A stretch of DNA of 64,000 nucleotides from DASPWW01 sp963756745 (GTDB taxonomy: Bacteria > Actinomycetota > Thermoleophilia > Solirubrobacterales > 70-9), in the NCBI GenBank assembly GCA_963756745.1, contig CAVWOU010000015.1:19326-83325 (forward strand), in the 5' to 3' direction. Positions 26,154 through 33,771 of this stretch are shown piece after piece (the first letter of the stretch is position 1; each line of letters opens with the position of its first letter). A program made the position numbers and the translations under genes. The notes beneath the pieces were generated by a model, which searched no databases, was not told the DNA's origin, and was given only the letters and a program-made list of their open reading frames with translations.

Positions 26154-26612
26154 ATGAGGATCACGGCCAAGGCTGACTACGCTGTCCGAGCCACGCTCGA
26201 GCTCGCCGCCGCCGAGGACGGCGCGCCGGTGAAGGGCGAGCGGCTCTCGGACGCGCAGGACATTCCGCTCCAGTTCCTGGAGCACATCCTGCTCGAGCTC
26301 AAGCACGCGAAGATCATCAGGACGAAGCGTGGGGTGCACGGCGGCTACTGGCTCGCGCGACCCGCCGATGAGATCACCGTTGCCGACGTGATCAGGGCCG
26401 TCGAGGGCCCGCTCGCGAACATCGCCGACGATCCCCCCGAGGAGACGAGTTATCCCGCTCCCGCGGAGCGACTGCGGGACGTGTGGATCGCAGTGCGGGC
26501 GAACCTGCGCGCGGTTCTGGAGGAGGTCACTCTCAAGGACCTGACCACGGGTGAGCTCCCGGACGAGGTCGCCGCGCTGGCGAGTGACCCGGATGCCTGG
26601 CTCCACCGCTAG
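26154..26612 (+). CDS. Rrf2 family transcriptional regulator
   Basis: 152 residues. The winged helix-turn-helix is MRITAKADYAVRATLELAAA through LEHILLELKHAKIIRTKRGV and HGGYWLARPADEIT, the Rrf2 signature. No cysteines are present, so it cannot hold an Fe-S cluster as IscR or NsrR do. It is closer in that respect to CymR, the cysteine-metabolism repressor that senses sulfur status through CysK/O-acetylserine. Its location at the end of the sulfate cluster supports control of those genes, possibly through the inverted repeat at 20861-20886. Confidence 0.85.
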   Translation: MRITAKADYAVRATLELAAAEDGAPVKGERLSDAQDIPLQFLEHILLELKHAKIIRTKRGVHGGYWLARPADEITVADVIRAVEGPLANIADDPPEETSYPAPAERLRDVWIAVRANLRAVLEEVTLKDLTTGELPDEVAALASDPDAWLHR

Positions 26613-26709
26613 CCGGCCGGTCCGCGCATAAAGCACGTGTTCTGACCGGCTACCATGTTTTGCTTCCTCTTTTGAGTATGTTGGTCAACAAAGTGCTTTG
26701 GGGCTAGGC

Positions 26710-27624
26710 ATGGATCCGGCGATCATCTTCTTCGGGCTGGGAATCGGGCTGCTGGTCGGGATGACCGGGATGGGCGGCGCTTCGCTGATGACCCCCCTCC
26801 TGATCCTGGTGTTCGGGATCTCCCCGGTGACCGCCATCGGCACCGACATCTTCTACGCAGCGATCACCAAGTCCGTCGGGGGCGTCCAGCATCTGAAGCT
26901 GAAAACGGTGCACCGCGGGCTCGCGTTCTGGCTCGCGGTCGGCAGCGTGCCATCGGCGATCCTCGGCGTGTGGGTGATCGAGCTGCTCCAGCGCCGCTAC
27001 GGAGACGACCTCGACCAGCTCGTGCTCGGGATGCTCGGCGGCGCGCTGCTCGTCGTCGGCGTCGCGACGCTGCTGCGCTCGGTGTTCCTGCGCAACGTGA
27101 TCCAGGAGCGCTGGGCGATGCACCTGTACACCCGCCACATCGTCGCCGCGATCATCACGGGAATGGTGACCGGGTTCGTGATCGGGCTCACCTCCGCCGG
27201 GTCGGGCACGCTGATCGCGATCGCGCTGATCGCGATCTTCAGGCTCGTCCCTCAGCGCGTCGTCGGCACCGACGTCTTTCACGCCGCCGTGCTCTTGTGG
27301 GCGGCGGGCATCGCGCACTGGGTGGGGGGCAACGTCGACTTCCTGCTGGCGGGCAACATCCTGCTCGGGTCGGTTCCCGGCGTGCTGCTCGGCGGCATGC
27401 TCGCGGTCCGGGTCAAGCAGGGGTTCCTGCGCACCGCGCTCGCCGTCGTGCTGGTCGCCGCCGGGACCACCCTGATCATCAACGAGGGCACGCCGGAGGT
27501 CGTCGTGCCCGCGATCGCCGTCGCCTCGCTGATGGTCGGCGCGCTGTTCGCGGCTCAGGTCATCATCACGCGCGGCGTGAGGGCGAGAGCGGGGCCGGAG
27601 CCCGGCGGCGCCACGGGCGCCTGA
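26710..27624 (+). CDS. Sulfite exporter TauE/SafE family membrane protein
   Basis: 304 residues with about eight transmembrane helices in two repeats. Each half starts with a conserved glycine-rich motif (LVGMTGMGGASLMTPLL and GFVIGLTSAGSGTLIAIAL), as expected for TauE/SafE. Location beside sulfate-reduction genes suggests export of sulfite or another sulfur oxyanion, or sulfate uptake. ATG 26710 is preferred to TTG 26698; both are in frame. The 97-base upstream gap has AT-rich stretches likely to include the promoter. Confidence 0.85.
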   Translation: MDPAIIFFGLGIGLLVGMTGMGGASLMTPLLILVFGISPVTAIGTDIFYAAITKSVGGVQHLKLKTVHRGLAFWLAVGSVPSAILGVWVIELLQRRYGDDLDQLVLGMLGGALLVVGVATLLRSVFLRNVIQERWAMHLYTRHIVAAIITGMVTGFVIGLTSAGSGTLIAIALIAIFRLVPQRVVGTDVFHAAVLLWAAGIAHWVGGNVDFLLAGNILLGSVPGVLLGGMLAVRVKQGFLRTALAVVLVAAGTTLIINEGTPEVVVPAIAVASLMVGALFAAQVIITRGVRARAGPEPGGATGA

Positions 27625-27638
27625 GTCCGGGCAGGGAG

Positions 27639-27644
27639 TAGGCT
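27639..27644 (+). promoter_or_regulatory. Putative leaderless -10 element (TAGGCT)
   Basis: TAGGCT lies 8 bases ahead of ATG 27653 of the acyl-CoA dehydrogenase gene with no ribosome-binding site between. Confidence 0.45.
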
Positions 27645-27652
27645 CCCGCTCG

Positions 27653-28927
27653 ATGGACTTCGAGCTCAGCCCGCGCGTCGAGGAGCTTCGCGACCGGGTT
27701 CGTGGGTTCATGGGCGAGCACGTGTATCCGGTCGAGCTCGAGGCGCTGCGCGCGATCGACGACGAGGTGCGCCCCGGGGTTCCCTATCCGGAGGTGCTGG
27801 TCGAGATCCGCGAGCGCGCGCGCTCCGAGGGCCTGTGGAACCTCTTCATGCCCGACGAGCGCTACGGCGCGGGGCTGTCGAATGCCGAGTACGGCGTGCT
27901 GTGCGAGGAGATGGGGCGCAGCCCGGCGGTCGCGCCGATGGCCTTCAACTGCTCGGCGCCCGACACGGGGAACATGGAGATCCTCGCCGAGCACGGAACC
28001 GACGAGCAGCGCGCGCGCTGGCTCGAGCCGCTGCTCGAGGGCGAGATCCGGAGCTGCTTCTCGATGACCGAGCCGGAGGTCTCGGGGTCCGACCCGACGA
28101 CGCTGCGCACCGAGGCCGTGCTCGACGGCGACGAGTGGGTTATCAACGGCCACAAGTGGTTCACCTCGGGGGCGGTCGGTGCCGCCGTCGCGATCGTGAT
28201 GTGCGTGACCGAGCCCGAGGGTCACCCGTACGGGCGCGCGAGCATGATCGTCGTCCCGGTGGAGAACCAGGGCTTCGACCTGGTGCGCCCGGTTTCGGTC
28301 ATGGGCCACGACGGCGGCCCGGGGCACTGCGAGATCCGCTACGAGGACTGCCGCGTGCCCGAGTCGAGCCTGCTCGGCGAGCGCGGGGCCGGGTTCGTGA
28401 TCGCCCAGGACCGCCTCGGGCCCGGTCGGATCCACCACTGCATGCGCGCGATCGGTACCGCCGAGCGCGCGATCGAGATGATGTGCAACCGCGCAAACGA
28501 GCGCGAGACGTTCGGCGGCAAGCTCGCGGACAAGCAGTTCATCCAGGACTTCATCGCCAAGTCGCGGATGGAAACCGACCAGGCGCGCCTCCTGACCCTG
28601 CACGCGGCGTGGAAGATGGACACCGCCGGCAAGCGCGCCGCCCGCCAGGAGATCTCGATGATCAAGGTCGTCGCCGCGAACGTCGTCATGGATGTGCTCG
28701 ACCGCGCGATCCAGACCCACGGCGCGCTCGGCATGTCCGACGACACCCCGCTCGCCGGGATGTGGCGCTTCAGCCGCATGCTCAAGGTCGCCGACGGCCC
28801 CGACGAGGTGCACAAGATGGTGATCGCCCGCCGCGAGCTCAACCGTGCGGCGAAGCGGGCTCAGGCCGAGGACGAGCCCTCGGAGGCGGAGCCTTCGAAG
28901 GCGGAGCCCGCCAAGGCCGCGAGCTAG
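27653..28927 (+). CDS. Acyl-CoA dehydrogenase of the ACAD10/ACAD11 (LvaC-like) type
   Basis: 424 residues. The FAD/substrate region CFSMTEPEVSGSDPTTLRTE and the GRIHHCMRAIGTAERAIEMM helix are typical of ACADs. In the position of the usual catalytic-base segment (YEGT in medium-chain enzymes), this protein has VADGPDEVHKM, with Asp for Glu, the signature seen in ACAD10/11. These enzymes, with an APH-type kinase, convert 4-hydroxyacyl-CoAs via a phosphorylated intermediate. The kinase gene is next door (28993-30030, convergent). The C-terminal tail is repetitive, Glu/Ala/Lys-rich. Confidence 0.85.
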   Translation: MDFELSPRVEELRDRVRGFMGEHVYPVELEALRAIDDEVRPGVPYPEVLVEIRERARSEGLWNLFMPDERYGAGLSNAEYGVLCEEMGRSPAVAPMAFNCSAPDTGNMEILAEHGTDEQRARWLEPLLEGEIRSCFSMTEPEVSGSDPTTLRTEAVLDGDEWVINGHKWFTSGAVGAAVAIVMCVTEPEGHPYGRASMIVVPVENQGFDLVRPVSVMGHDGGPGHCEIRYEDCRVPESSLLGERGAGFVIAQDRLGPGRIHHCMRAIGTAERAIEMMCNRANERETFGGKLADKQFIQDFIAKSRMETDQARLLTLHAAWKMDTAGKRAARQEISMIKVVAANVVMDVLDRAIQTHGALGMSDDTPLAGMWRFSRMLKVADGPDEVHKMVIARRELNRAAKRAQAEDEPSEAEPSKAEPAKAAS

Positions 28928-28992
28928 CGCGATCGCACGTCAACCGAAGGATTTGGGTGTCTATGGACTACCGAACACTTCAGTTGTGCTGA
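28928..28992. other. Short convergent intergenic spacer
   Basis: Separates the convergent acyl-CoA dehydrogenase and APH-fold kinase genes. It is less GC-rich than its surroundings; no clean terminator hairpin was found. Confidence 0.3.
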
Positions 28993-30030
28993 TCAGCCCA
29001 GCCGCCGCTCGGCCTCGTCGGCCGCCTGGGCGAGCTGCCCGACGAGGGCGACTGTCTCGTAGCCGGGCTCCTCGCCCTTCCCGTACTGGCCCTTGGCGAC
29101 CCTGGCGATGATCCCCTGGAGGATGACGCCGAGCTTCCAGTACCCAAGCGCGACGTAGAAGTCGATCTCCGAGAGGTCGCGTCCCGACCGCTCGGCGTAG
29201 CGCGCCTTGACCTCGTCGCGTCCCGGGAACCCGGGCGCGGTCGTCGGCATGTCGGCGAGCGGGATCAGCTCGTCGCCGTCCTCGGCCCAGTAGACGATCA
29301 GCATCCCGACGTCGGCGAGCGGGTCGCCCAGCGTGCACAGTTCCCAGTCAACGACCGCGGCGATCTCGCCGGACGGCGCGAGGATCATGTTGTCGAGGCG
29401 GTAGTCGCCATGGACGATCGTCGCCGGGCCCTGTTCGGGAATGCGTGCGACGAGGCGGGCGTGGACGTCGTCGATCAGCGGCACGTCGTGGGTCTTCGAC
29501 TTCTCCCACTGGCCGTGCCAGCGGTGGAGCTGGCGCGCGACGTAGTCCTGCTTGCGGCCGAGATCCCCGATCCCGACCTCGTCGGGGTCGATCTCGTGGA
29601 TCCGCACGAGGGTGTCGGCAACACGCTCCCCGATCTCGTGCCGGTCACCTTCCTGGAACGACTCGACCGCGGCGGCCTGGGTTCGGAGGACCGGCCCCTC
29701 GACGAAGTCCATGACGAAGAACGGAGCACCGTTGACCGTCTCGTCTTCGCACATCCCGACGGTCGGAGGAACCGGCACGGGAGTCGGAGCGAGCGCCGAC
29801 ATCACCTTGTGCTCCCGGCCGACGTCGTGCGCGGAGGTCAGGCCCTTGCCGAGCGGCGGGCGGCGCAGCGCCCACATTCGGCCCGTCGCGTCGGTCACCG
29901 AGTAGGTGAGGTTCGAGCGCCCGCCGGAGATGCGCTCGAAGGCGAGCGGCAACGTGACATTTGTCACGTTTTCGGTGAACCAGGCCTCGACGCCGCCCCG
30001 GTCGATTCCCTCGGGAGCCTCCTCAGGCAT
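28993..30030 (-). CDS. APH-fold small-molecule kinase (ACAD10/11 kinase-domain homologue, LvaA-like)
   Basis: 345 residues. The protein-kinase-like fold has an N-terminal ISGGRSNLTYSV nucleotide loop, the catalytic loop ATIVHGDYRLDNMIL (HxDxxxxN), and the metal-binding VVDWELCTLGDPLADVG (equivalent to DFG). The length and motifs match the N-terminal half of human ACAD11 and bacterial LvaA, which phosphorylate 4-hydroxyacyl-CoA. Its partner dehydrogenase is adjacent and convergent. It shares an overlapping promoter with the divergent HAD gene. ATG 30030 is chosen, 9 bases after TATGTT. Confidence 0.85.
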   Translation of the reverse strand: MPEEAPEGIDRGGVEAWFTENVTNVTLPLAFERISGGRSNLTYSVTDATGRMWALRRPPLGKGLTSAHDVGREHKVMSALAPTPVPVPPTVGMCEDETVNGAPFFVMDFVEGPVLRTQAAAVESFQEGDRHEIGERVADTLVRIHEIDPDEVGIGDLGRKQDYVARQLHRWHGQWEKSKTHDVPLIDDVHARLVARIPEQGPATIVHGDYRLDNMILAPSGEIAAVVDWELCTLGDPLADVGMLIVYWAEDGDELIPLADMPTTAPGFPGRDEVKARYAERSGRDLSEIDFYVALGYWKLGVILQGIIARVAKGQYGKGEEPGYETVALVGQLAQAADEAERRLG

Positions 30031-30039
30031 CGGGCGCGA

Positions 30040-30049
30040 AACATATATT
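30040..30049. promoter_or_regulatory. Overlapping bidirectional -10 elements
   Basis: TATATT on the plus strand (30044-30049) is 6 bases from GTG 30056; TATGTT on the minus strand (30045-30040) is 9 bases from ATG 30030. The two divergent genes would be read from overlapping -10 boxes as leaderless transcripts. Confidence 0.55.
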
Positions 30050-30055
30050 GCTGAG

Positions 30056-30712
30056 GTGCCTGAGCCGGACCGTGCACAGGCCCGACCAGCCGCGCTACTC
30101 GTGGATTTCGGGGGTGTTCTGACTACGAGTATGTGGGAGGGATTCGACGAGTTCTGCCGTAGGGAGGGAATCGAGCAGGGAATGGTGCGCAAGCTGTTCA
30201 AACAAGAGCCCGAGGCGCTGGCCGATCTGCGGCTGCTGGAGACCGGTGAGATCGAGCCGGCTGAGTTCGAGCGCCGCTTCGGACCCCGCCTCGGCATCGC
30301 CGAGACCGAGGGACTGATCGAGAGGATGTTCGCCGCGGTCGGGCCCGACGAGGACGTGATCGCGGCGGTGCGCTCGGCGCGCGACGCCGGGGTCCGCACC
30401 GGGCTGATCTCCAACTCCTGGGGCACCTCGATCTACGATCCCGACGCCCTCGAGGGGATGTTCGACGAGATCGTGATCTCGGGCGACGTCGGGCTCCACA
30501 AGCCGCAGCCGGAGATCTACAAGCTTGCAGCCGAACGACTCGGAGCGGCTCCCGAGGAGTGCGTGTTCGTCGACGACCTGCGCGAGAACGTTCGCGGCGC
30601 CGAAGAGGTCGGCATGACCGCGGTGCTGCACCGCGACACCGCGGCGACGGTGGCCCGCCTCGAGGAGCTCTTCGGGCTCACCCTGTCGGCACGGGAAGAG
30701 GGTGGCGCTTGA
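30056..30712 (+). CDS. HAD-superfamily hydrolase (ACAD10 N-terminal-domain-like)
   Basis: 218 residues. The nucleophile motif is LLVDFGGVLT, with Gly at the +2 position where HAD phosphatases usually have Asp, as in YihX-like proteins. Motif II is LISNSW, the motif III lysine is in LHKPQPEIY, and motif IV is CVFVDDLREN. This epoxide-hydrolase-N/YihX subgroup forms the N-terminal domain of human ACAD10. Adjacent APH-fold and ACAD genes complete that triad. GTG 30056 is preferred because of the promoter position. Its stop overlaps the TTG of the next gene. Confidence 0.82.
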   Translation: MPEPDRAQARPAALLVDFGGVLTTSMWEGFDEFCRREGIEQGMVRKLFKQEPEALADLRLLETGEIEPAEFERRFGPRLGIAETEGLIERMFAAVGPDEDVIAAVRSARDAGVRTGLISNSWGTSIYDPDALEGMFDEIVISGDVGLHKPQPEIYKLAAERLGAAPEECVFVDDLRENVRGAEEVGMTAVLHRDTAATVARLEELFGLTLSAREEGGA

Positions 30713-31887
30713 GTCGCACGATCATCCTTGCGGCGGCGGTGTGCGCTCTCGCCGTGGCGTCGCCGCCGCTGATCGCGAGCGCCGGCGCGCAGGAGGAGTC
30801 GGGCGACCGCGTCCTCGTCGCCACGACGGGCAACCAGTCCGAGCTCACGGAGACCGTCCCGATCTCGCGCAGAGCCGGGGCGAAGCCGCGCGTCGTGATG
30901 TCGCTCGGCCCGGGAGCGCTCCCCAGCCTGGAGACCGGCGACAAGCTCCAGGCCACGGGCGAGGTCGAGGTGACGACCGACTGCCTCGAGGAAGGCGCGA
31001 GCTGCGTCGGGAAGCCCTACACCTACAACCCCGTCGTCCAGGTCCGCATCGTGCTCGCCAACAGCCAGTCCACCGCCGCCGGGGTCGAGACGCTCGAGCT
31101 CGGCACCCAGAGGCTCAAGTGCCGCCAGAAGCTGCCCGACCGCGAGCACCACTGCGTGATCGTGTTCACCGACGCGACCCTCGACATCGCCGACCGGAGC
31201 CAGCTCCCGTGCAGCCCGAACTCCTGCTACCTCAACATGGTCGTCGACGCGCACAGCACTCGTAAGCCGGCGGGGAAGAAGGGGCGGCGGAACAAGCTGC
31301 TGATCGGCGAGAACGAGCCTGACGGAAGCGTCGGCACCGACAAGGGGCGTTTGAACGCGATCCGGTTTTCGCCCGGCGACCAGCCGGTGATCACGCCGCT
31401 GATCGTGAACACGCCGCTCACCACGAGCGTCCCGATTCGCAAGGGAGAGGACGTCGTCCTGTACTCGCAGGAGCTGACGGGGCTGAGGCGCAACGATCAG
31501 ATCGCCGCGCGCGCGATCTTCACCGCCAGCATCGAGCTCATCCCGTACAACGTGCTCAACCGCAGCCGGATGATCCTCGCGCCTGACCCGACCGCGACGG
31601 CTCCCGGCAAGGAGGTGAAGGAGCTGACCGAGCCGAAGGGCGAGATCGCGGAGGCAAACGGCTTCAACTGCACCCAGCGCAATCCCGTGTGTCCCACGAA
31701 CAAGGTCGGCGTGATCACGATGCGGCGGCACGCCGAGGACGACTCCGGCGACCCGATCCCGCTGTACGTGAACCTGGTCTTCGATTCCGCGAAGCCGGGC
31801 TCGACCGCGCCGTTCGGCGACACGGTTCAGATCATCCCCGGGGGCGGACTCAATGTCACGACCTTCCCCGCCGACCTGAAGGGCTAG
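30709..31887 (+). CDS. Secreted cysteine-rich protein of unknown function
   Basis: 392 residues with a signal peptide (residues 1-27, cleavage after SAGA) and no further TM helix. The mature part holds eight cysteines, several in close pairs (LPCSPNSCY; FNCTQRNPVC), so up to four disulfides are possible, and is rich in beta-strand-like segments. No family was recognised. TTG 30709 overlaps the HAD stop codon (TTGA); a GGGAAGAGGGTGG site supports it. Coupled translation links it to the HAD/kinase group, but a functional connection is unproven. Confidence 0.55.
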   Translation: MSRTIILAAAVCALAVASPPLIASAGAQEESGDRVLVATTGNQSELTETVPISRRAGAKPRVVMSLGPGALPSLETGDKLQATGEVEVTTDCLEEGASCVGKPYTYNPVVQVRIVLANSQSTAAGVETLELGTQRLKCRQKLPDREHHCVIVFTDATLDIADRSQLPCSPNSCYLNMVVDAHSTRKPAGKKGRRNKLLIGENEPDGSVGTDKGRLNAIRFSPGDQPVITPLIVNTPLTTSVPIRKGEDVVLYSQELTGLRRNDQIAARAIFTASIELIPYNVLNRSRMILAPDPTATAPGKEVKELTEPKGEIAEANGFNCTQRNPVCPTNKVGVITMRRHAEDDSGDPIPLYVNLVFDSAKPGSTAPFGDTVQIIPGGGLNVTTFPADLKG

Positions 31888-31891
31888 CCGG

Positions 31892-32734
31892 CTACGCGCC
31901 GGCCGCGATCAACACGACACCCGCGACCGCGAACCCGAACCCGAGCCGCTGCGTCGGCGCGAGGCGCTCGCCGAGCACGACCCGCGCCAGCAGCACGGTG
32001 ACCGCGGCGTAGAACGACCCCGCGACCGCGACGAGCGGCAGGATGCCGTTGGTGGTCGCGTACGCATACAGAGAGTTGGCGAGAACGTCGAAGACGCCGA
32101 TCGCGAACACCGCTGCGAGCGCGCGGCCGCGGACCGCGGGCAGACCTGGCCGCGCCCACAGCGCCGCCACTCCCAGCAGAGCCACGCTCCCCACCTTGAT
32201 CGCCACGATCGTCCACGCCGGATCGCTCTCGGCGGTCGCGTCGATGATCGTGAGATATATCCCGAAGCCGAACGCCGCCAACCCAGCGAGGCCGATGCTT
32301 TGGCGGTTGGCGGCGCGCCACTCCGGGTCTGGGTCGTGGGCAACGGCCATTACCGCCGGGATCGCGATCACGGCGCCGACGGCCTGAAGCGCGGTCGGCT
32401 CCTCGCCGCCGGCGAGCCCGTACACGACGGGGACCACGATGCCAAGCGTGCCGATCGTCGTAACGACGCTCATGGAGCCGAGCGCCATCGCCCGGTAGAA
32501 GATCGCGAGCGCCAGGATCATCGCGACGCCCCCGCTCGCCGCAAGCAGGAAGTCGCCGAGCGGCAGCCCATCGCTTCCGATCGCCGCTGCGAAGCCGAGC
32601 GCCAGCACGAGGCCGACCGGCTGACTAACGATGAGCACCGACAGCGCCGACGAGCGCCGCGTCATCAGCCCGCCGATGAAGTCCGAGATTCCCCATGACA
32701 CACTCGCCGCGAGGGCGAGGGCGATCCCGAGCAC
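31892..32734 (-). CDS. EamA/DMT-family transporter
   Basis: 280 residues with ten predicted transmembrane helices in two EamA repeats: ALALAASVSWGISDFIGG at the start and the second repeat from ~residue 150, ending VLGERLAPTQRLGFGFAVAG, the conserved EamA C-terminal pattern. Members export metabolites such as amino acids or nucleotide-related compounds; substrate is unknown. GTG 32734 has TAAGCT 6 bases upstream, overlapping the divergent gene's promoter. Confidence 0.82.
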   Translation of the reverse strand: MLGIALALAASVSWGISDFIGGLMTRRSSALSVLIVSQPVGLVLALGFAAAIGSDGLPLGDFLLAASGGVAMILALAIFYRAMALGSMSVVTTIGTLGIVVPVVYGLAGGEEPTALQAVGAVIAIPAVMAVAHDPDPEWRAANRQSIGLAGLAAFGFGIYLTIIDATAESDPAWTIVAIKVGSVALLGVAALWARPGLPAVRGRALAAVFAIGVFDVLANSLYAYATTNGILPLVAVAGSFYAAVTVLLARVVLGERLAPTQRLGFGFAVAGVVLIAAGA

Positions 32735-32739
32735 CCGAC

Positions 32740-32746
32740 TAGCTTA
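32740..32746. promoter_or_regulatory. Overlapping bidirectional -10 elements (TAGCTTA)
   Basis: TAGCTT on the plus strand ends 6 bases before ATG 32752, and TAAGCT on the minus strand ends 6 bases before GTG 32734. One heptamer appears to serve both genes. Confidence 0.55.
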
Positions 32747-32751
32747 TGTAC

Positions 32752-33720
32752 ATGGCCACGGGGGATCTGGGCTCCAACGTCGATCGCTTCCTGCGCGCCG
32801 CCGAGGCGTTCTTCAACAACCTCGCGACGATCGGTTGGGTCCCGTTCGCCATCGCACTCGTCCTTTGGGCGGGCATGCTGCTCGCGCGCTCGCACGCGTG
32901 GGCGAACGCGCTGCGGGCCGCCTATTCGCCCTCCCAGATCGACGAGCGATTCATCGCCGCATCCTTCCTCGCCGGGGCCGGGTTCAACGCGATCTTCCCG
33001 GCGCGGGCGGGCGACGCGGTAAAGGTCGTGCTCGCGAAGAAGAGCATCCCAGGCGCCTCGTATCCGGCCGTCGTGTCCTCGTTCGCCGTCCTGGCTCCGT
33101 TCGACACGGCGATCGGCATCGCCGTGCTCGGCTACGCGCTGACGCTCGGCCTGCTCCCCCCGCTCCCGCGGCTCCCCGACATCCCGGCGTTCGACATCGC
33201 GTTCTGGGCGCGCCACCCGGACCTGCTCATGTTCTTCCTCACCGCGCTCGGGATCGGCGCGATCGTCGCGTTCGCCGTGCTCGCGCGCCGCGCCGAGGCC
33301 TTCTGGCAGCGGCTGAAGCAGGGCGTCGTGATCCTCGGCACGCCGCCGCGCTACCTGCGCGAGGTCGCCTCGTGGCAGATGGTCGGCTGGCTGTGCCGGT
33401 TCGCCTCGTTCTTGTTCTTCCTCGAGGCATTCAACATCGCCGGCACGATCGACAACGTCCTGATCGTGATGAGCGTCGAGTCCGTGTCGAAGGCGCTTCC
33501 GTTCACGCCCGGGGGAGCTGGCCCGCAGCAGGCGCTGCTCGTCGCGACGCTCGCCGGCCCGTCGCTCGCGGCCGTGCTCTCGTTCTCGGTCGGCCAGCAG
33601 ATCGCCGTCGCGGCCTGGGCGGTGCTGCTCGGCTTCGCGTCACTCGCGTTCGTATTCCGGATCACCGACTGGCGCCAGCTGCTGCGCGAGGGCCGCGCCG
33701 CGCAGGCTGAGGCAAAGTAG
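32752..33720 (+). CDS. Lysylphosphatidylglycerol synthase TM-region / flippase-like membrane protein
   Basis: 322 residues with about eight hydrophobic helices and the PF03706 pattern: LAGAGFNAIFPARAGDAVKV (the conserved N-x-x-x-P-x-R-x-G-D/E motif) and a later LPFTPGGAGPQQALLVATL. Members include lipid flippase modules and glycosyltransferase-linked proteins; no synthase domain is present here. ATG 32752 is favoured over ATG 32746 because it fits the 6-base spacing from the -10. Confidence 0.8.
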   Translation: MATGDLGSNVDRFLRAAEAFFNNLATIGWVPFAIALVLWAGMLLARSHAWANALRAAYSPSQIDERFIAASFLAGAGFNAIFPARAGDAVKVVLAKKSIPGASYPAVVSSFAVLAPFDTAIGIAVLGYALTLGLLPPLPRLPDIPAFDIAFWARHPDLLMFFLTALGIGAIVAFAVLARRAEAFWQRLKQGVVILGTPPRYLREVASWQMVGWLCRFASFLFFLEAFNIAGTIDNVLIVMSVESVSKALPFTPGGAGPQQALLVATLAGPSLAAVLSFSVGQQIAVAAWAVLLGFASLAFVFRITDWRQLLREGRAAQAEAK

Positions 33721-33739
33721 GCGCCGAGGAACCGTTACC

Positions 33740-33765
33740 GCGCGATCTGCTTGCAGACGGCGCGC
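33740..33765. terminator. Possible bidirectional terminator
   Basis: An interrupted stem (GCGCG, then CTGC; loop TT; GCAG, then CGCGC) lies between the convergent flippase-like and helicase genes. Short T-containing sequence (TTTGCTCT) follows on the plus strand. Confidence 0.4.
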
Positions 33766-33771
33766 TTTGCT

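Noticed and set aside
26613..26709. Second copy of the AGCTAAATC operator ahead of tauE
   Set aside because: This region is AT-rich and contains AAAGCAC and GTGCTTT about 60 bases apart, but no match to the 20861-20886 repeat.
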